Assembly: GCA_905193145.1 (NCBI GenBank)
Contig: CAJJNP010000001.1
Coordinates: 1 to 64,000, forward strand
DNA length: 64,000 bases
DNA from: an uncultured Odoribacter sp.
GTDB lineage: Bacteria; Bacteroidota; Bacteroidia; Bacteroidales; Marinifilaceae
Direction: 5' to 3'
Positions 35,922-46,382 of this stretch are shown here, in pieces. A program made the translations under genes and the position numbers. The notes below the pieces were generated by a model. That model was not told the origin of the DNA, made no database searches, and saw only the letters and a list, made by a program, of their open reading frames with translations. Each line of letters begins with the position of its first letter. The first letter of the stretch is position 1.

Positions 35922-35944
35922 ACAAACTATTAAAAAAGAAGAAT

Positions 35945-37408
35945 ATGTCAAGACGCATACTGCTAATCACACTACTAACCATTTGCGGATGGAGCCAACT
36001 CACAGCGCAAGAAGTGCTGACCTTGGAAAAGGCTTTAGAGGTCGCTTTCCAGCACAGCCCTGCACTTATACAAAGTAAAATGAGTCTAGAGCAGCAACAA
36101 TTGAACCTAAAGGCACAAAATGCCTCATTAAAATCACAGTTTTCACTGGATGTCAACCCATTCAACTACACCCGCAACAATCAATACGACAACTATAACA
36201 GCCGCTGGTATGCCAACGAAAGTATGAGTTCATCAGCTTCACTGGGAATTGTACAACCTATCAAGTGGACAGATGGAATAATCTCTTTGATCAATGATCT
36301 TTCATGGCAAGATGCCTCCAACAAAACAGACAATCGCAAAAGCACTTCTTTTAATCATAATCTCTCATTACGATTGGAGCAACCACTCTTTACCTACAAT
36401 CGCACCAAGATGCAGTTAAAGGAGTTAGAATATGCATTGGAAAATGCAAAAATCAGCTATGCCATGCAAGAGCTGAATATCGAAAAGCAGGTAACGACCC
36501 AATTCTATGAAGTATACCAAAAACAAAAAGACCTGAATACTGCCAAAGACGAATACAATAATCAAAAACAGAATTACGAAATTATCAAAAACAAGGTTGA
36601 AGCCGGTTTAGTTGCAAAAGAGGAACAATTTCAAGCAGAAGTAAATCTCGCCACCAGTGAGTCGGCGGTCTACAATGCAGAAATCAGCTATGAAAATACA
36701 AAAGACAATTTCAAGTTGCTTTTAGGAGTATCGCTGGATGAGGACATTATGGTGCTGCCGAACACAGCTATCAATACAATAAATGTCAACTCAATGGATG
36801 CGGTCAAATATGCCCTGGACCAACGAATGGAATTACGCCAGAAAGAGATTACGCTTGAGGAAGATCTATTCAGTATCATCCGGGCAAAATCGGAAAATGA
36901 GTTCAAAGGTAGCATCAGTGCTCGAATCGGCTTGGATGCACTTGCCGGCAAAGTAAAAGACATGTACAGCAACCCCACAGACAACGAACAAATCGGAGTA
37001 TCGCTGAACATTCCTATATTTGACTGGGGCGCAAAGAAAGCAAGAGTAAAATCAAGCGAACTTGCCATGGAATCAAACAAAGTCGACTTTGAAGAAGAAA
37101 AAAAGAATATTATTCTAGAGGTAAGACAGATTTGCAGGAATCTGCCAACACTCATCCGACAAATCGAAATCAAAAAGAAAAGCATTGAAAATGCAGAACA
37201 CACCTACGAAATCAACCTGGAGAAATATCGCAATGGCAATTTAACCGGTATGGATTTGCAACAATACCAAACACAGTTGACAAATGCCAAACAGGAATAT
37301 ACGAATGCCATCATCAGCTATAAACTAGAACTATTGAATCTCAAAATACAGACATTATGGGATTTTGAAAACAACAAATCTTATCTACCTGTAGAACTAC
37401 TAAAATAA
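35945..37408 (+). CDS. TolC-family outer-membrane efflux protein
   Basis: A 487-residue exported protein: signal peptide ending SQLTAQ, then the two tandem OEP halves typical of TolC, each with long helices (EKALEVAFQHSPALIQSKMS; ENAEHTYEINLEKYRNGNLTG). It forms the outer-membrane channel of a tripartite exporter. ATG at 35945 is used; the longer frame would need a TTG inside the previous gene. It precedes the membrane fusion protein by 43 bases. Confidence 0.9.
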   Translation: MSRRILLITLLTICGWSQLTAQEVLTLEKALEVAFQHSPALIQSKMSLEQQQLNLKAQNASLKSQFSLDVNPFNYTRNNQYDNYNSRWYANESMSSSASLGIVQPIKWTDGIISLINDLSWQDASNKTDNRKSTSFNHNLSLRLEQPLFTYNRTKMQLKELEYALENAKISYAMQELNIEKQVTTQFYEVYQKQKDLNTAKDEYNNQKQNYEIIKNKVEAGLVAKEEQFQAEVNLATSESAVYNAEISYENTKDNFKLLLGVSLDEDIMVLPNTAINTINVNSMDAVKYALDQRMELRQKEITLEEDLFSIIRAKSENEFKGSISARIGLDALAGKVKDMYSNPTDNEQIGVSLNIPIFDWGAKKARVKSSELAMESNKVDFEEEKKNIILEVRQICRNLPTLIRQIEIKKKSIENAEHTYEINLEKYRNGNLTGMDLQQYQTQLTNAKQEYTNAIISYKLELLNLKIQTLWDFENNKSYLPVELLK

Positions 37409-37451
37409 AAGAAATCAAAAATAACGAATTATATAAGAAAAGCCGGATATT

Positions 37452-38510
37452 ATGAATACGCATTTAAAAACAATCGGAATTGTTGTATTGGGATTAGCAT
37501 TATTTTCCTGTAATAACAACCGTGGTTCCTCAGCTTCAGAAACTACCACTCCGGTATGGATTGAAGATGTACAATTTAGAAATATCGAAGAATACATCAC
37601 GACAACCGGTACGGCAAAAGCTGCAAAGACCATTGAAATCAAATCAGAGAATGTCGGAGATTACAATTTGCAGACAAACCCTAAAACCGGTCGTCCCTAT
37701 CGATTAGGCGATGTTGTTGAAGCAGGAGCAGTCATCATCCGCCTGGAAAATAAAGAATATGTCAACAATGTCCAGTTGGAAAGCAAAAAACTGCAGGTGC
37801 AAATTGCAGAGAAAGAATGGGAAGGACAAAAAAGTCTGCTAGAAAGAGGCGGTGCAACAGAGAAGGATGTAAATAGTGCTGAAAATTCATTCATCAATGC
37901 CAAGCTAGACTTGGAAAACGCATATATTACATTGGAAAAGATGAATATCAAAGCTCCTTTCCGTGGCGTTATTGTGAGCCTACCCTACTTTACGCCCAAT
38001 GTTGAAGTCGCTTCAGGCAGCATTCTAGTCGGAATTATGGACTACAGCAAAATGTATGTCGAGACACAATTCCCGGAAAATGCCTTAGAAAAACTGGCAG
38101 TAGGACAAAATGTACACATCACCAACTACAATATCAAACAGGATACTTTAAAAGGTGTATTGACTCAATTGTCTCCGGCCATCAACGAAGACTCCCGAAC
38201 GTTTGCCGGCTATATCGAAATCAATAATCCAGACTTAAAACTGCGTCCGGGTATGTTTGCCAAAGCCGATGTGATAACAGAAAGTAAAGATTCTGTATTA
38301 TGTATTCCCAAAGACATCATCAAGAACCGTCGTGGCGGCAAACTCATCTACACTGTGGAGCGCAATAATGCTGAAGAAAAAGTCATCCAGACAGGCATTA
38401 GCGACAATCAATACGTAGAGGTAACCAAAGGATTGGAAGCTGGAGACAAAATAGTAGTAAAAGGCTACGAATGGTTGCGCAACCGCAGTAAGGTGAAAGT
38501 GATGAAGTAA
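37452..38510 (+). CDS. RND-type membrane fusion protein (periplasmic adaptor)
   Basis: A 352-residue lipoprotein adaptor (lipobox LFSC, cysteine 20). It shows the barrel-sandwich half-motifs (YRLGDVVEAGAVIIRLENKEY and MNIKAPFRGVIVSLPYFTPNVEV), the hairpin between them and the beta-barrel domain (VETQFPENALEKLAVGQNV). It links the inner-membrane pump to TolC. It lies 15 bases before the first RND gene. Confidence 0.92.
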   Translation: MNTHLKTIGIVVLGLALFSCNNNRGSSASETTTPVWIEDVQFRNIEEYITTTGTAKAAKTIEIKSENVGDYNLQTNPKTGRPYRLGDVVEAGAVIIRLENKEYVNNVQLESKKLQVQIAEKEWEGQKSLLERGGATEKDVNSAENSFINAKLDLENAYITLEKMNIKAPFRGVIVSLPYFTPNVEVASGSILVGIMDYSKMYVETQFPENALEKLAVGQNVHITNYNIKQDTLKGVLTQLSPAINEDSRTFAGYIEINNPDLKLRPGMFAKADVITESKDSVLCIPKDIIKNRRGGKLIYTVERNNAEEKVIQTGISDNQYVEVTKGLEAGDKIVVKGYEWLRNRSKVKVMK

Positions 38511-38525
38511 AAACAAGAAGACGCT

Positions 38526-41500
38526 ATGGGCATAACAAAATTTGCAGTAAAATATCCGGTCAGCGTCCTAATGATCACATTAGGAGTGTGCTTACTAGGC
38601 GTTATTTCATACAATAAACTAGGAACTGACTTATTTCCTGATCTAAAAAATCCGGCTCTCTACATTGAGTTGGAAGCAGGTGAACGTCCTCCTGAAGAAA
38701 TCGAGAAACAATTTATCGAACAAATTGAATCGACAGCAGCCCGCCAGGAAGGTGTAAAACAGGTTAGCAGCAGCAGTAAAGTAGGAGGAGCCACGATCAC
38801 TGTTGAATATGATTGGGATCAGGACATGGATGCAGCTTTTCTGGATTTACAGCGCAGCATGTCGCAAATCGGACAAAACGAGGAAATCACATCCCTGAAT
38901 GTTTCCAGATATGATGCGAATGCTACACCTGTGATGACTATTGCCATGAGTCATCAGGAGATCACGGACATGAATGAATTGCGAAAGATTGCAGAAAACT
39001 ATATGCGCAGTGAATTTGTCCGTCTTGAAGGAGTTGCTGACATACAATTAAACGGACAAGAAGAAGCCTACGTAGAGATTAAAACCGATAGTTATATGCT
39101 CGATGCTTTTGGCTTGACAGCAGAGAGCATTGCGTCCAAAATAGAGGGATTAAACCGAAATGTATCTGGAGGAACCATCGTAAACGATGAGATACAATAC
39201 TCCATAAAAGGTGTCAACTTATTAGAAAGCCTGGAAGATATCAGCAATATCATCGTAGCCTTCAAAACACCTACAATTTCAGAAAATTCAGAAAATACCG
39301 CAACATCAACCAATGTTAAAGCACCAATCTACTTAAAGGATGTCGCTCAAGTTGAACTGCGCAACAAAGAACCTAAAAACTTAGCCAGATACAATGGGGA
39401 ACGTTGCCTTAGTCTTAGCATCTATAAAGAAAATAAATACAACACCGTACAAGCCGTTGAGAACATTACACAAAAACTAGAGGAACTAAAGAAAAGTATG
39501 CCCGGTTATGAGTTTCATATAATCAGTAATCAGGGAGATTTCATCGGAGCCTCTATCGGAGAAGTAAAAGACTCTGCCATCATGGGAGTGCTGCTAGCAA
39601 TGGTTGTATTGTATGTGTTCTTGAGACGAATCAACACAACTTTAATTGTCAGCATATCTATTCCGGTATCCATCATTGCAACATTTAACTTAATGTACTT
39701 CAATGGACTCACTATCAACATCATGACATTAGGAGGTTTGGCACTTGGAGCAGGAATGTTGATAGATAATGCCATCGTTGTGATGGAAAACATATACCGC
39801 AATCTGGAAAACGGTCTATCCCCTAAAGAAGCTGCCATAAAAGGAACATCAGAAGTTGCAGGCGCCATCACCTCATCAACCTTAACAACAATTGTCGTAT
39901 TTCTCCCTATTGTATACATCCAGGGAGCAGCCGGAGAATTATTCAAAGAACAAGCCTGGACAGTATCGTTCTCATTGCTATCATCCCTGTTTGTAGCTAT
40001 TCTGCTAATGCCAATGTTAGCATCAAAATACATATACAGATCGTCTGGCAACAAAGAATCCGTACAGATAAAAGGATACGGCAGATTTGTAGGCAAGCTC
40101 TTGAAACGCCGATATATCGTTGTTATCACAGCCCTTATATTAGTCATTTTCAGCTATATGTTGGTTCCTCTATTAAAAATGGAATTTATGCCGAAAGCAG
40201 AATCCAAAGAGTTTTCTACATTTGTAACACTTGAGCCCGGATCCCGTCTACAAAGTACGGACAATGCCACCGCCACCATAGAAACCATGATTACAGAATT
40301 GGCAGGAGAAGATCTTGAATGGATTTTTACCCAAATAGGACCCTCCAACACAGAGAATCAAGCAGGTAGCGGCAACTTAAAAGAAGAAAATCAAGCAGAA
40401 ATCAAAGCACGTCTCAAAGGAGATTCCCATTTAGATGCAGATGCCATCATCAACCAGCTGAATCACAATTATGTCATTCCTGACGGTATTGAAATATCCT
40501 TTGAAAAAGAACAGTCTGCACTACAGAGCATCTTAGGAAATAATGAAGCTCCTGTTGTAATCGAAGTGAAAGGCGAAGAGCTGGAATTAATAGAAGAACT
40601 CTGTGATGAAGTGAAAGAAAAAATTTCATCAATTACAGGTGTCTATGATGTACGCACCTCCATGGAAAAAGGAGCACCTGAAATAGACATCACTATCGAC
40701 CGTTTAAAAAGCGGAATTTACGGAGTTGATATATCATCTGTCGCTTCACAAGTAAAGAGCAAATTAAATGGTACAACAGCCAGCACTTTTGAATCTGAAG
40801 GCGAACCCATTGATATTGAAATACGAGTACCGGAAGTTTCATTGGCAGAGCTACAAAATGTGGAAATAGTGCAAGGCGATAAAAAATACCGTTTAGGAGA
40901 AATCGCAGAAGTAAGCATTACCACTGCGCCTAAAGAAATCAGCCGTAAAAATCAAAGCCGTATCGGCAAGGTAACCGCCATGCTCGAAAAAGATTATACA
41001 TTAAGTGGAGTAACCCCTGCTATCAACTCTCAATTGGAGAATATCCAATTCCCTGCGAAATATTCAGCCAAAATCACAGGAGAAGAAGAGAAACGAGCAG
41101 AATCATTTAACGGGCTTTCATTTGCCTTACTATTATCCATCGTCCTCGTTTACATGGTAATGGCTTCACAATTTGAATCTTTACGCCATCCGTTCACAAT
41201 CCTGTTAACCATACCATTGGCAGGAGTCGGTTGTATTTATGCCTTTTTATTAGCAGGAGCTTCGCTTAACATGATGGCATTTATCGGAATCATCATGCTT
41301 GCCGGTATTGCAGTGAACAATTCCATCTTGCTGGTAGATGCCACAAACAAACTAAAAGACGAAGGCTATGCATTGACAGAAGCGCTTCAAGCAGCAGCAC
41401 AGCAACGAATCCGCCCTATCATCATGACAAGTTTAACAACCATACTTGCCTTATTACCTATGTGTTTCGGATTTGGAGAAGGAGCTTCTCTACGTTCACC

Positions 41501-41600
41501 AATGGCATTAGCCGTTATCGGAGGATTATTTACTTCCACTATCATGACGTTGGTAGTAATACCTTGTGTATATTACATCTTTGATAAAAAAAAGAAATAA
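38526..41600 (+). CDS. RND efflux pump, HAE1-type (first of the operon)
   Basis: A 1024-residue AcrB-like pump with 12 membrane helices and two large periplasmic loops. Helix 4 reads GAGMLIDNAIVVMEN, with D414 but asparagine 415 where AcrB has the second relay aspartate. Helix 10 reads GIAVNNSILLVDATN and lacks the AcrB K940 lysine. VNN variants occur in other RND subfamilies, so this need not abolish transport. The next gene, also RND, starts 4 bases after its stop; the two may form a heteromeric pump. Confidence 0.93.
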   Translation: MGITKFAVKYPVSVLMITLGVCLLGVISYNKLGTDLFPDLKNPALYIELEAGERPPEEIEKQFIEQIESTAARQEGVKQVSSSSKVGGATITVEYDWDQDMDAAFLDLQRSMSQIGQNEEITSLNVSRYDANATPVMTIAMSHQEITDMNELRKIAENYMRSEFVRLEGVADIQLNGQEEAYVEIKTDSYMLDAFGLTAESIASKIEGLNRNVSGGTIVNDEIQYSIKGVNLLESLEDISNIIVAFKTPTISENSENTATSTNVKAPIYLKDVAQVELRNKEPKNLARYNGERCLSLSIYKENKYNTVQAVENITQKLEELKKSMPGYEFHIISNQGDFIGASIGEVKDSAIMGVLLAMVVLYVFLRRINTTLIVSISIPVSIIATFNLMYFNGLTINIMTLGGLALGAGMLIDNAIVVMENIYRNLENGLSPKEAAIKGTSEVAGAITSSTLTTIVVFLPIVYIQGAAGELFKEQAWTVSFSLLSSLFVAILLMPMLASKYIYRSSGNKESVQIKGYGRFVGKLLKRRYIVVITALILVIFSYMLVPLLKMEFMPKAESKEFSTFVTLEPGSRLQSTDNATATIETMITELAGEDLEWIFTQIGPSNTENQAGSGNLKEENQAEIKARLKGDSHLDADAIINQLNHNYVIPDGIEISFEKEQSALQSILGNNEAPVVIEVKGEELELIEELCDEVKEKISSITGVYDVRTSMEKGAPEIDITIDRLKSGIYGVDISSVASQVKSKLNGTTASTFESEGEPIDIEIRVPEVSLAELQNVEIVQGDKKYRLGEIAEVSITTAPKEISRKNQSRIGKVTAMLEKDYTLSGVTPAINSQLENIQFPAKYSAKITGEEEKRAESFNGLSFALLLSIVLVYMVMASQFESLRHPFTILLTIPLAGVGCIYAFLLAGASLNMMAFIGIIMLAGIAVNNSILLVDATNKLKDEGYALTEALQAAAQQRIRPIIMTSLTTILALLPMCFGFGEGASLRSPMALAVIGGLFTSTIMTLVVIPCVYYIFDKKKK

Positions 41601-41604
41601 TAGT

Positions 41605-44600
41605 ATGGATAAATTGATTAGGCGAAAGGTTTTAATTTCCATGCTCTTCATCGGTTTGACGATGATGGGATTATTTTCATACAGATATTTGCCAATGGAG
41701 TTATATCCGGATGCGGAATATCCAACTCTGCACATTAATATCAGTACAAAAACAAACCTAGACCCCCAATATATAAAGAGTCAAGCAGTGATTCCTGTAG
41801 AAGGTATCATAAGCGGAATGGAAGGTGTGGAGGAAATCAATACCCGAATCAGTTCGCAAGGAGCCAATACAACCGTTTCATTCACTAAAAACACAAATAT
41901 CAAATATACCTACCTGAAACTGGAAGAAAAAATCAAAGCCATCGCCAAGAATCTGCCCGAGGAGTTTTCCGTACAGGTCAGCAAAGCCGGAGTCGGTATG
42001 GCCAGCGACCAGTTTATGACCTTACAGGTGCTTAGTGACGAAGACATCGACTATGTCCGTAACATTACGGATGCAGACATTGTTCCTGTATTGGAAAGCA
42101 CAGATGGGATTGCATCTGTCAATGTTATGGGAGGACGGCAAAAAAGCATTGAAATCCTACTTGACAAAGAAAAATGCAAAGCACTGAATATCACAGCATC
42201 ACAAATCAGCACTCTAATTAGCGGCAACATGTCGGAGAAAACTTTTGCCGGCTCTGTGTATGAAAACAGCAAACGCTATTTTGTAAACGTCACGGCAGAA
42301 TATCTAAGCACAGATGATCTGGGTAACATTGTTGTGGCAGACGGACCGGTATTGCTCAAAGACATTGCAGAAATCCATTTTGGCATTAAAGAAGAAGACA
42401 GTTATTCGAGAGTCAATGGAAAAGAAGTGATAACCTGCATCATCGCCAAATCACCCCTAGTAAACATTATTGATTTATCCAAACGAGTAAGAGATGAAAT
42501 TGCTCAGCTAAACACGGAACTTGCAGCAAAAGGTGTTTCTATTCAAGTCGATACGGATATTGCAGAAACCATGAGCGAAAATATCAATATCATTATCAAT
42601 CTTGCCATTACAGGTGCAATTTTAGCCATCTTTATTCTTTATTTATTCTTACGAAATTTCAAGATAGTAACCTTTATTGCATTTGCTATTCCTATTTCCG
42701 TATTTTCGGCATACTATTTTTTCTACTTCTTCGGCATTAGCATCAACACACTGACCCTGACCGGTATTGCTCTGGCAGTGGGAATGTTATTAGATAACTC
42801 CGTTGTTGTCATGGAAAACATTTTCCGCCTACGGGCAATCGGTATGCCAAGAGAAGAAGCTGCTGTAAAAGGAACTAAAGAAGTTGCCAAGGCTGTTGCT
42901 GCAGCAACATTAACAACCATCACGGTATTTCTGCCCTTTCTATTTTCAGATGATTTTCTATTAAAATTAATCGGGGAACACATTGGCGTTTCTATCATCA
43001 CGACATTATTATTGTCACTAGTAGTAGCCTTATTATTAATACCCATGGCAGTCAACCAATTCATGAAAAAACAAGGCGAACAAGTCAATTTCAGTACTCT
43101 ATCCATACACAGCCGTCCCGTACAAATTTATATCGCACTACTAAAAATATGTTTGCGAAAACCAAGTACTGTTGTATTTTCAGCATTACTACTATTGGTT
43201 GTTACCCTTGCTCTGTCTCTGACATTGACACTGCATACATTAAAAGAAATAGAAGCAGACACCTTCAATATCTACATGACGTTTCCAAACGGTAATACTT
43301 TAAGCCGTACGGATGAAACTGTCCGCTCATATGAAGAACGCCTGCAAGAAATTCCGGAAATAGAGCAATACAATTCACAAGTGTTTGCAACGGATGCCCG
43401 TCTTACAATCAAATTAAAAGACGATTTTGAGAAGATAGACAACAAAACACTCAATGAATTAAAAGATTTAGTCATAAACAAGACCAAGGGATTGCGCATC
43501 AGTGATGTAAGCTATGAAGCCATAGAGAGCAGTGAAAATTTTCAAGGAGGAGGAGGTAGTGCTTTAATGAGCGGAGGAGAAGACCTTTTGCGCAAAATGG
43601 GTATGGGCAGTCAAAGCGAAAAAATCATCATAAAAGGTCAGGATTTTGAAAAAATGTCCAATCTTGCAGAACTATTGGAATATCAATTGGAAGAGTTAGA
43701 AAATATCAGCAACGCTTCCATGAGCTATTCCCGAGGAAAGCCAGAAGCCCGCATTCTATTCGACCAATACCTGATGGGCATATATGATGTTACTCCTACA
43801 CATGTAGTCACCGAATTAAATAATTTTGCCCCTCAAAACACTACTTCAATCAAGTATAAAGCCGGAGATGAAGAATACGACATTATCATCAAAGATAAAG
43901 AACTGGCAGAAAAAGAAGAAGAGGAAGACGTCGAACCCGTTCGTACATTAGAAGATTTACGCAATCTGGAAGTAGTAAATGACAACAACTCCATCACTGA
44001 TTTACGTAGTTTTAGCCAAATTAACCTAGGACGCGGCCAAGGAAGTATTATACGCGTAAATCAAGATGAAGAAATTACAGTTAATTACACTTTCAATTCT
44101 GACGTCAATGAATCAAAAAGTATTTTAGAAGCCGCCAGAATCGAAGTTGATGATTTGATACAACAAACAGATATTCCGACAGGTATAGCTGTTGAAGTTG
44201 TACATGAGGAAGATGAAACCAGTGAATTCACCTTTCTAATATTAGCAGCATTTGCTATTATCTACATGATATTAGCCTCCGTCTTTGAGTCAGTGACAGC
44301 ACCTATTGTGTTGATGTTCGCCATACCATTGGCTGCAATCGGCTCATTATTGGCTTTACTATTCACCAGTAATTCGTTAATGAATGCGAATGTATTCATC
44401 GGGGTTATTATATTAATCGGTATAGTAGTGAATAACAGTATTATCCTTATTGACTACACATCTCAATTAAGACGTCTCGGTAACCGAAAAACCAGGGCCT
44501 TGATTATTGCCGGAATATCTCGCGTACGCCCCATTTTGATTACAGCCATTACGACCATTGTCGCTATGTTCCCATTGGCAATGGGACAAGGAGAGTTTGT

Positions 44601-46353
44601 ATCTGGCTTAGGAGCTCCTTTTGCCATTACAGTCATAGGAGGCTTAACGATGAGTACCCTCTTGACATTGGTTATAATCCCTACTCTATATTCCGGTATG
44701 GAAGATGCCTTGTATAGACTCAGAACCCAAAGTTTATCAATGAAGCTAATTCAGATTTCTCTGCTATTGGCATCCATTATCGGTATCTATCTTCTGAATG
44801 CGACTCTCATGTGGAAAATTGGTTATTTAATCGGAGCCATTATACTAATACCGGCAGCGACCTGGTTTATTGAAACAAGCTTACGACAAGCCAACAGCCG
44901 TATTATCCCTCCAGACCAAGAAATTCACATATCAATCAGAAATCTGGTAAAAATATACGGTCGTCCCAATGAGTTTCAAAGAGAATGGACTTCCGGTCAG
45001 CACACTCGCAAAAGATTAGGCCTAAAAGAAGAATACCGCACAGTGAAAGATCTACAACCGTTAGTCTGGCTGATTCCTCTAAACAGTTTCATTTTCTATT
45101 TCACCTACTGGTATCAGACACTGACATTTTGGGCTATTATATTCGCTATTTGCACTTGGCTACTGACAATAAAAATCATCCATATTGCCAATGAATATTT
45201 TAAATCTAACAACAAGCTGTTATTAAGTAAATCTTTTCAGATTTTAAATATCACAGTACATTATTTCTCACCTCTAGCCACATTGATCTGGAGTACTCTT
45301 AAATTTGCAGATTCAGGAGTCGCTATCCTATTAGGAACTTTATGGTATATTGCCATTACCGCTCATTATCTATCTGAAAGAATTCACAAATACAACATTA
45401 AAATTGATCAAATAGACGGGCGATTCCGCGAAATCAAAAAAATAATCTATCAAGTAGCCACCAAAATCCCAGTCATTGGTTATAAGAAAAAACCCTTCAA
45501 GGCTTTAAATGCCGTATCTATGGATATACACACAGGAATGTTCGGTTTATTGGGGCCAAACGGAGCCGGGAAAACAACCTTGATGCGTATTATCTGCGGA
45601 ATCTTTGAACAAAGCTATGGTAAAATATTCATCAATGGCATTGATACACAGAAAAAACGGGAAGAATTACAAGGTCTAATCGGCTATCTTCCTCAGGAGT
45701 TTGGTACATATGAAAATCTCACATCATGGGAATTTCTTGAATATCAAGCTCTCTTAAAAGGCATATACAATCCCAAAGTGCGCAAACAGCGCATCACGGA
45801 AGTGTTGGAAGCAGTACACATGTATGAAAACAAAGATAAAAAAATCGGTGGATTTTCAGGCGGTATGAAACAACGAATTGGTATCGCACAGACTCTGCTA
45901 AACTTGCCACGCATATTGGTCGTTGACGAACCGACAGCTGGTCTAGACCCTCGTGAGCGTATCCGTTTCCGAAATTTATTAGTGGAATTATCCCGTAATC
46001 GCATCGTGATATTCTCAACACACATCATTGAAGATATCGCCAGTTCTTGTAATCAAGTCGGAGTAATCAATAAAGGTTCTTTAAAATATCATGGCACACC
46101 GACCGATATGGTAGAAATTGCCAAAGATGTTACCTGGACTTTTGAAATACCGGCACGCGACTTTGCAAAATTACCTTCAGATTTACTATTGGTACACCAC
46201 ATCAGAAATGGCGAAAACATCAAAGTACGCTGTTTATCTGAAACGCAACCAGTACCCAATGCTGTAAAAACAACACCATTGCTTGAAGATTCCTATCTAT
46301 GGCTGCTAAGAAGCGTAAAATTGGCAAACCATGAACAGATTATTACACAATAA
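41605..46353 (+). CDS. RND pump fused to an ABC ATPase (second RND of the operon)
   Basis: A 1582-residue protein. Residues 1-1035 are a complete RND pump (helix 4 GMLLDNSVVVMEN with D397/N398; helix 10 GIVVNNSIILIDYTS). They are followed by two helices, then ISIRNLVKIYG (residue about 1107), the first strand of an ABC ATPase. The ATPase is then interrupted by about 170 residues with four or five membrane helices and resumes with FKALNAVSMDIHTGMFG. Walker A is at 1317-1324, the signature SGGMKQR from 1418, Walker B D1441/E1442 and switch histidine 1473; all are intact. The start ATG at 41605 lies 4 bases after the previous gene. I know of no characterised pump with this architecture. Confidence 0.9.
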   Translation: MDKLIRRKVLISMLFIGLTMMGLFSYRYLPMELYPDAEYPTLHINISTKTNLDPQYIKSQAVIPVEGIISGMEGVEEINTRISSQGANTTVSFTKNTNIKYTYLKLEEKIKAIAKNLPEEFSVQVSKAGVGMASDQFMTLQVLSDEDIDYVRNITDADIVPVLESTDGIASVNVMGGRQKSIEILLDKEKCKALNITASQISTLISGNMSEKTFAGSVYENSKRYFVNVTAEYLSTDDLGNIVVADGPVLLKDIAEIHFGIKEEDSYSRVNGKEVITCIIAKSPLVNIIDLSKRVRDEIAQLNTELAAKGVSIQVDTDIAETMSENINIIINLAITGAILAIFILYLFLRNFKIVTFIAFAIPISVFSAYYFFYFFGISINTLTLTGIALAVGMLLDNSVVVMENIFRLRAIGMPREEAAVKGTKEVAKAVAAATLTTITVFLPFLFSDDFLLKLIGEHIGVSIITTLLLSLVVALLLIPMAVNQFMKKQGEQVNFSTLSIHSRPVQIYIALLKICLRKPSTVVFSALLLLVVTLALSLTLTLHTLKEIEADTFNIYMTFPNGNTLSRTDETVRSYEERLQEIPEIEQYNSQVFATDARLTIKLKDDFEKIDNKTLNELKDLVINKTKGLRISDVSYEAIESSENFQGGGGSALMSGGEDLLRKMGMGSQSEKIIIKGQDFEKMSNLAELLEYQLEELENISNASMSYSRGKPEARILFDQYLMGIYDVTPTHVVTELNNFAPQNTTSIKYKAGDEEYDIIIKDKELAEKEEEEDVEPVRTLEDLRNLEVVNDNNSITDLRSFSQINLGRGQGSIIRVNQDEEITVNYTFNSDVNESKSILEAARIEVDDLIQQTDIPTGIAVEVVHEEDETSEFTFLILAAFAIIYMILASVFESVTAPIVLMFAIPLAAIGSLLALLFTSNSLMNANVFIGVIILIGIVVNNSIILIDYTSQLRRLGNRKTRALIIAGISRVRPILITAITTIVAMFPLAMGQGEFVSGLGAPFAITVIGGLTMSTLLTLVIIPTLYSGMEDALYRLRTQSLSMKLIQISLLLASIIGIYLLNATLMWKIGYLIGAIILIPAATWFIETSLRQANSRIIPPDQEIHISIRNLVKIYGRPNEFQREWTSGQHTRKRLGLKEEYRTVKDLQPLVWLIPLNSFIFYFTYWYQTLTFWAIIFAICTWLLTIKIIHIANEYFKSNNKLLLSKSFQILNITVHYFSPLATLIWSTLKFADSGVAILLGTLWYIAITAHYLSERIHKYNIKIDQIDGRFREIKKIIYQVATKIPVIGYKKKPFKALNAVSMDIHTGMFGLLGPNGAGKTTLMRIICGIFEQSYGKIFINGIDTQKKREELQGLIGYLPQEFGTYENLTSWEFLEYQALLKGIYNPKVRKQRITEVLEAVHMYENKDKKIGGFSGGMKQRIGIAQTLLNLPRILVVDEPTAGLDPRERIRFRNLLVELSRNRIVIFSTHIIEDIASSCNQVGVINKGSLKYHGTPTDMVEIAKDVTWTFEIPARDFAKLPSDLLLVHHIRNGENIKVRCLSETQPVPNAVKTTPLLEDSYLWLLRSVKLANHEQIITQ

Positions 46354-46382
46354 ATAACAAACTACGAAAAGTGATAGTCAAT

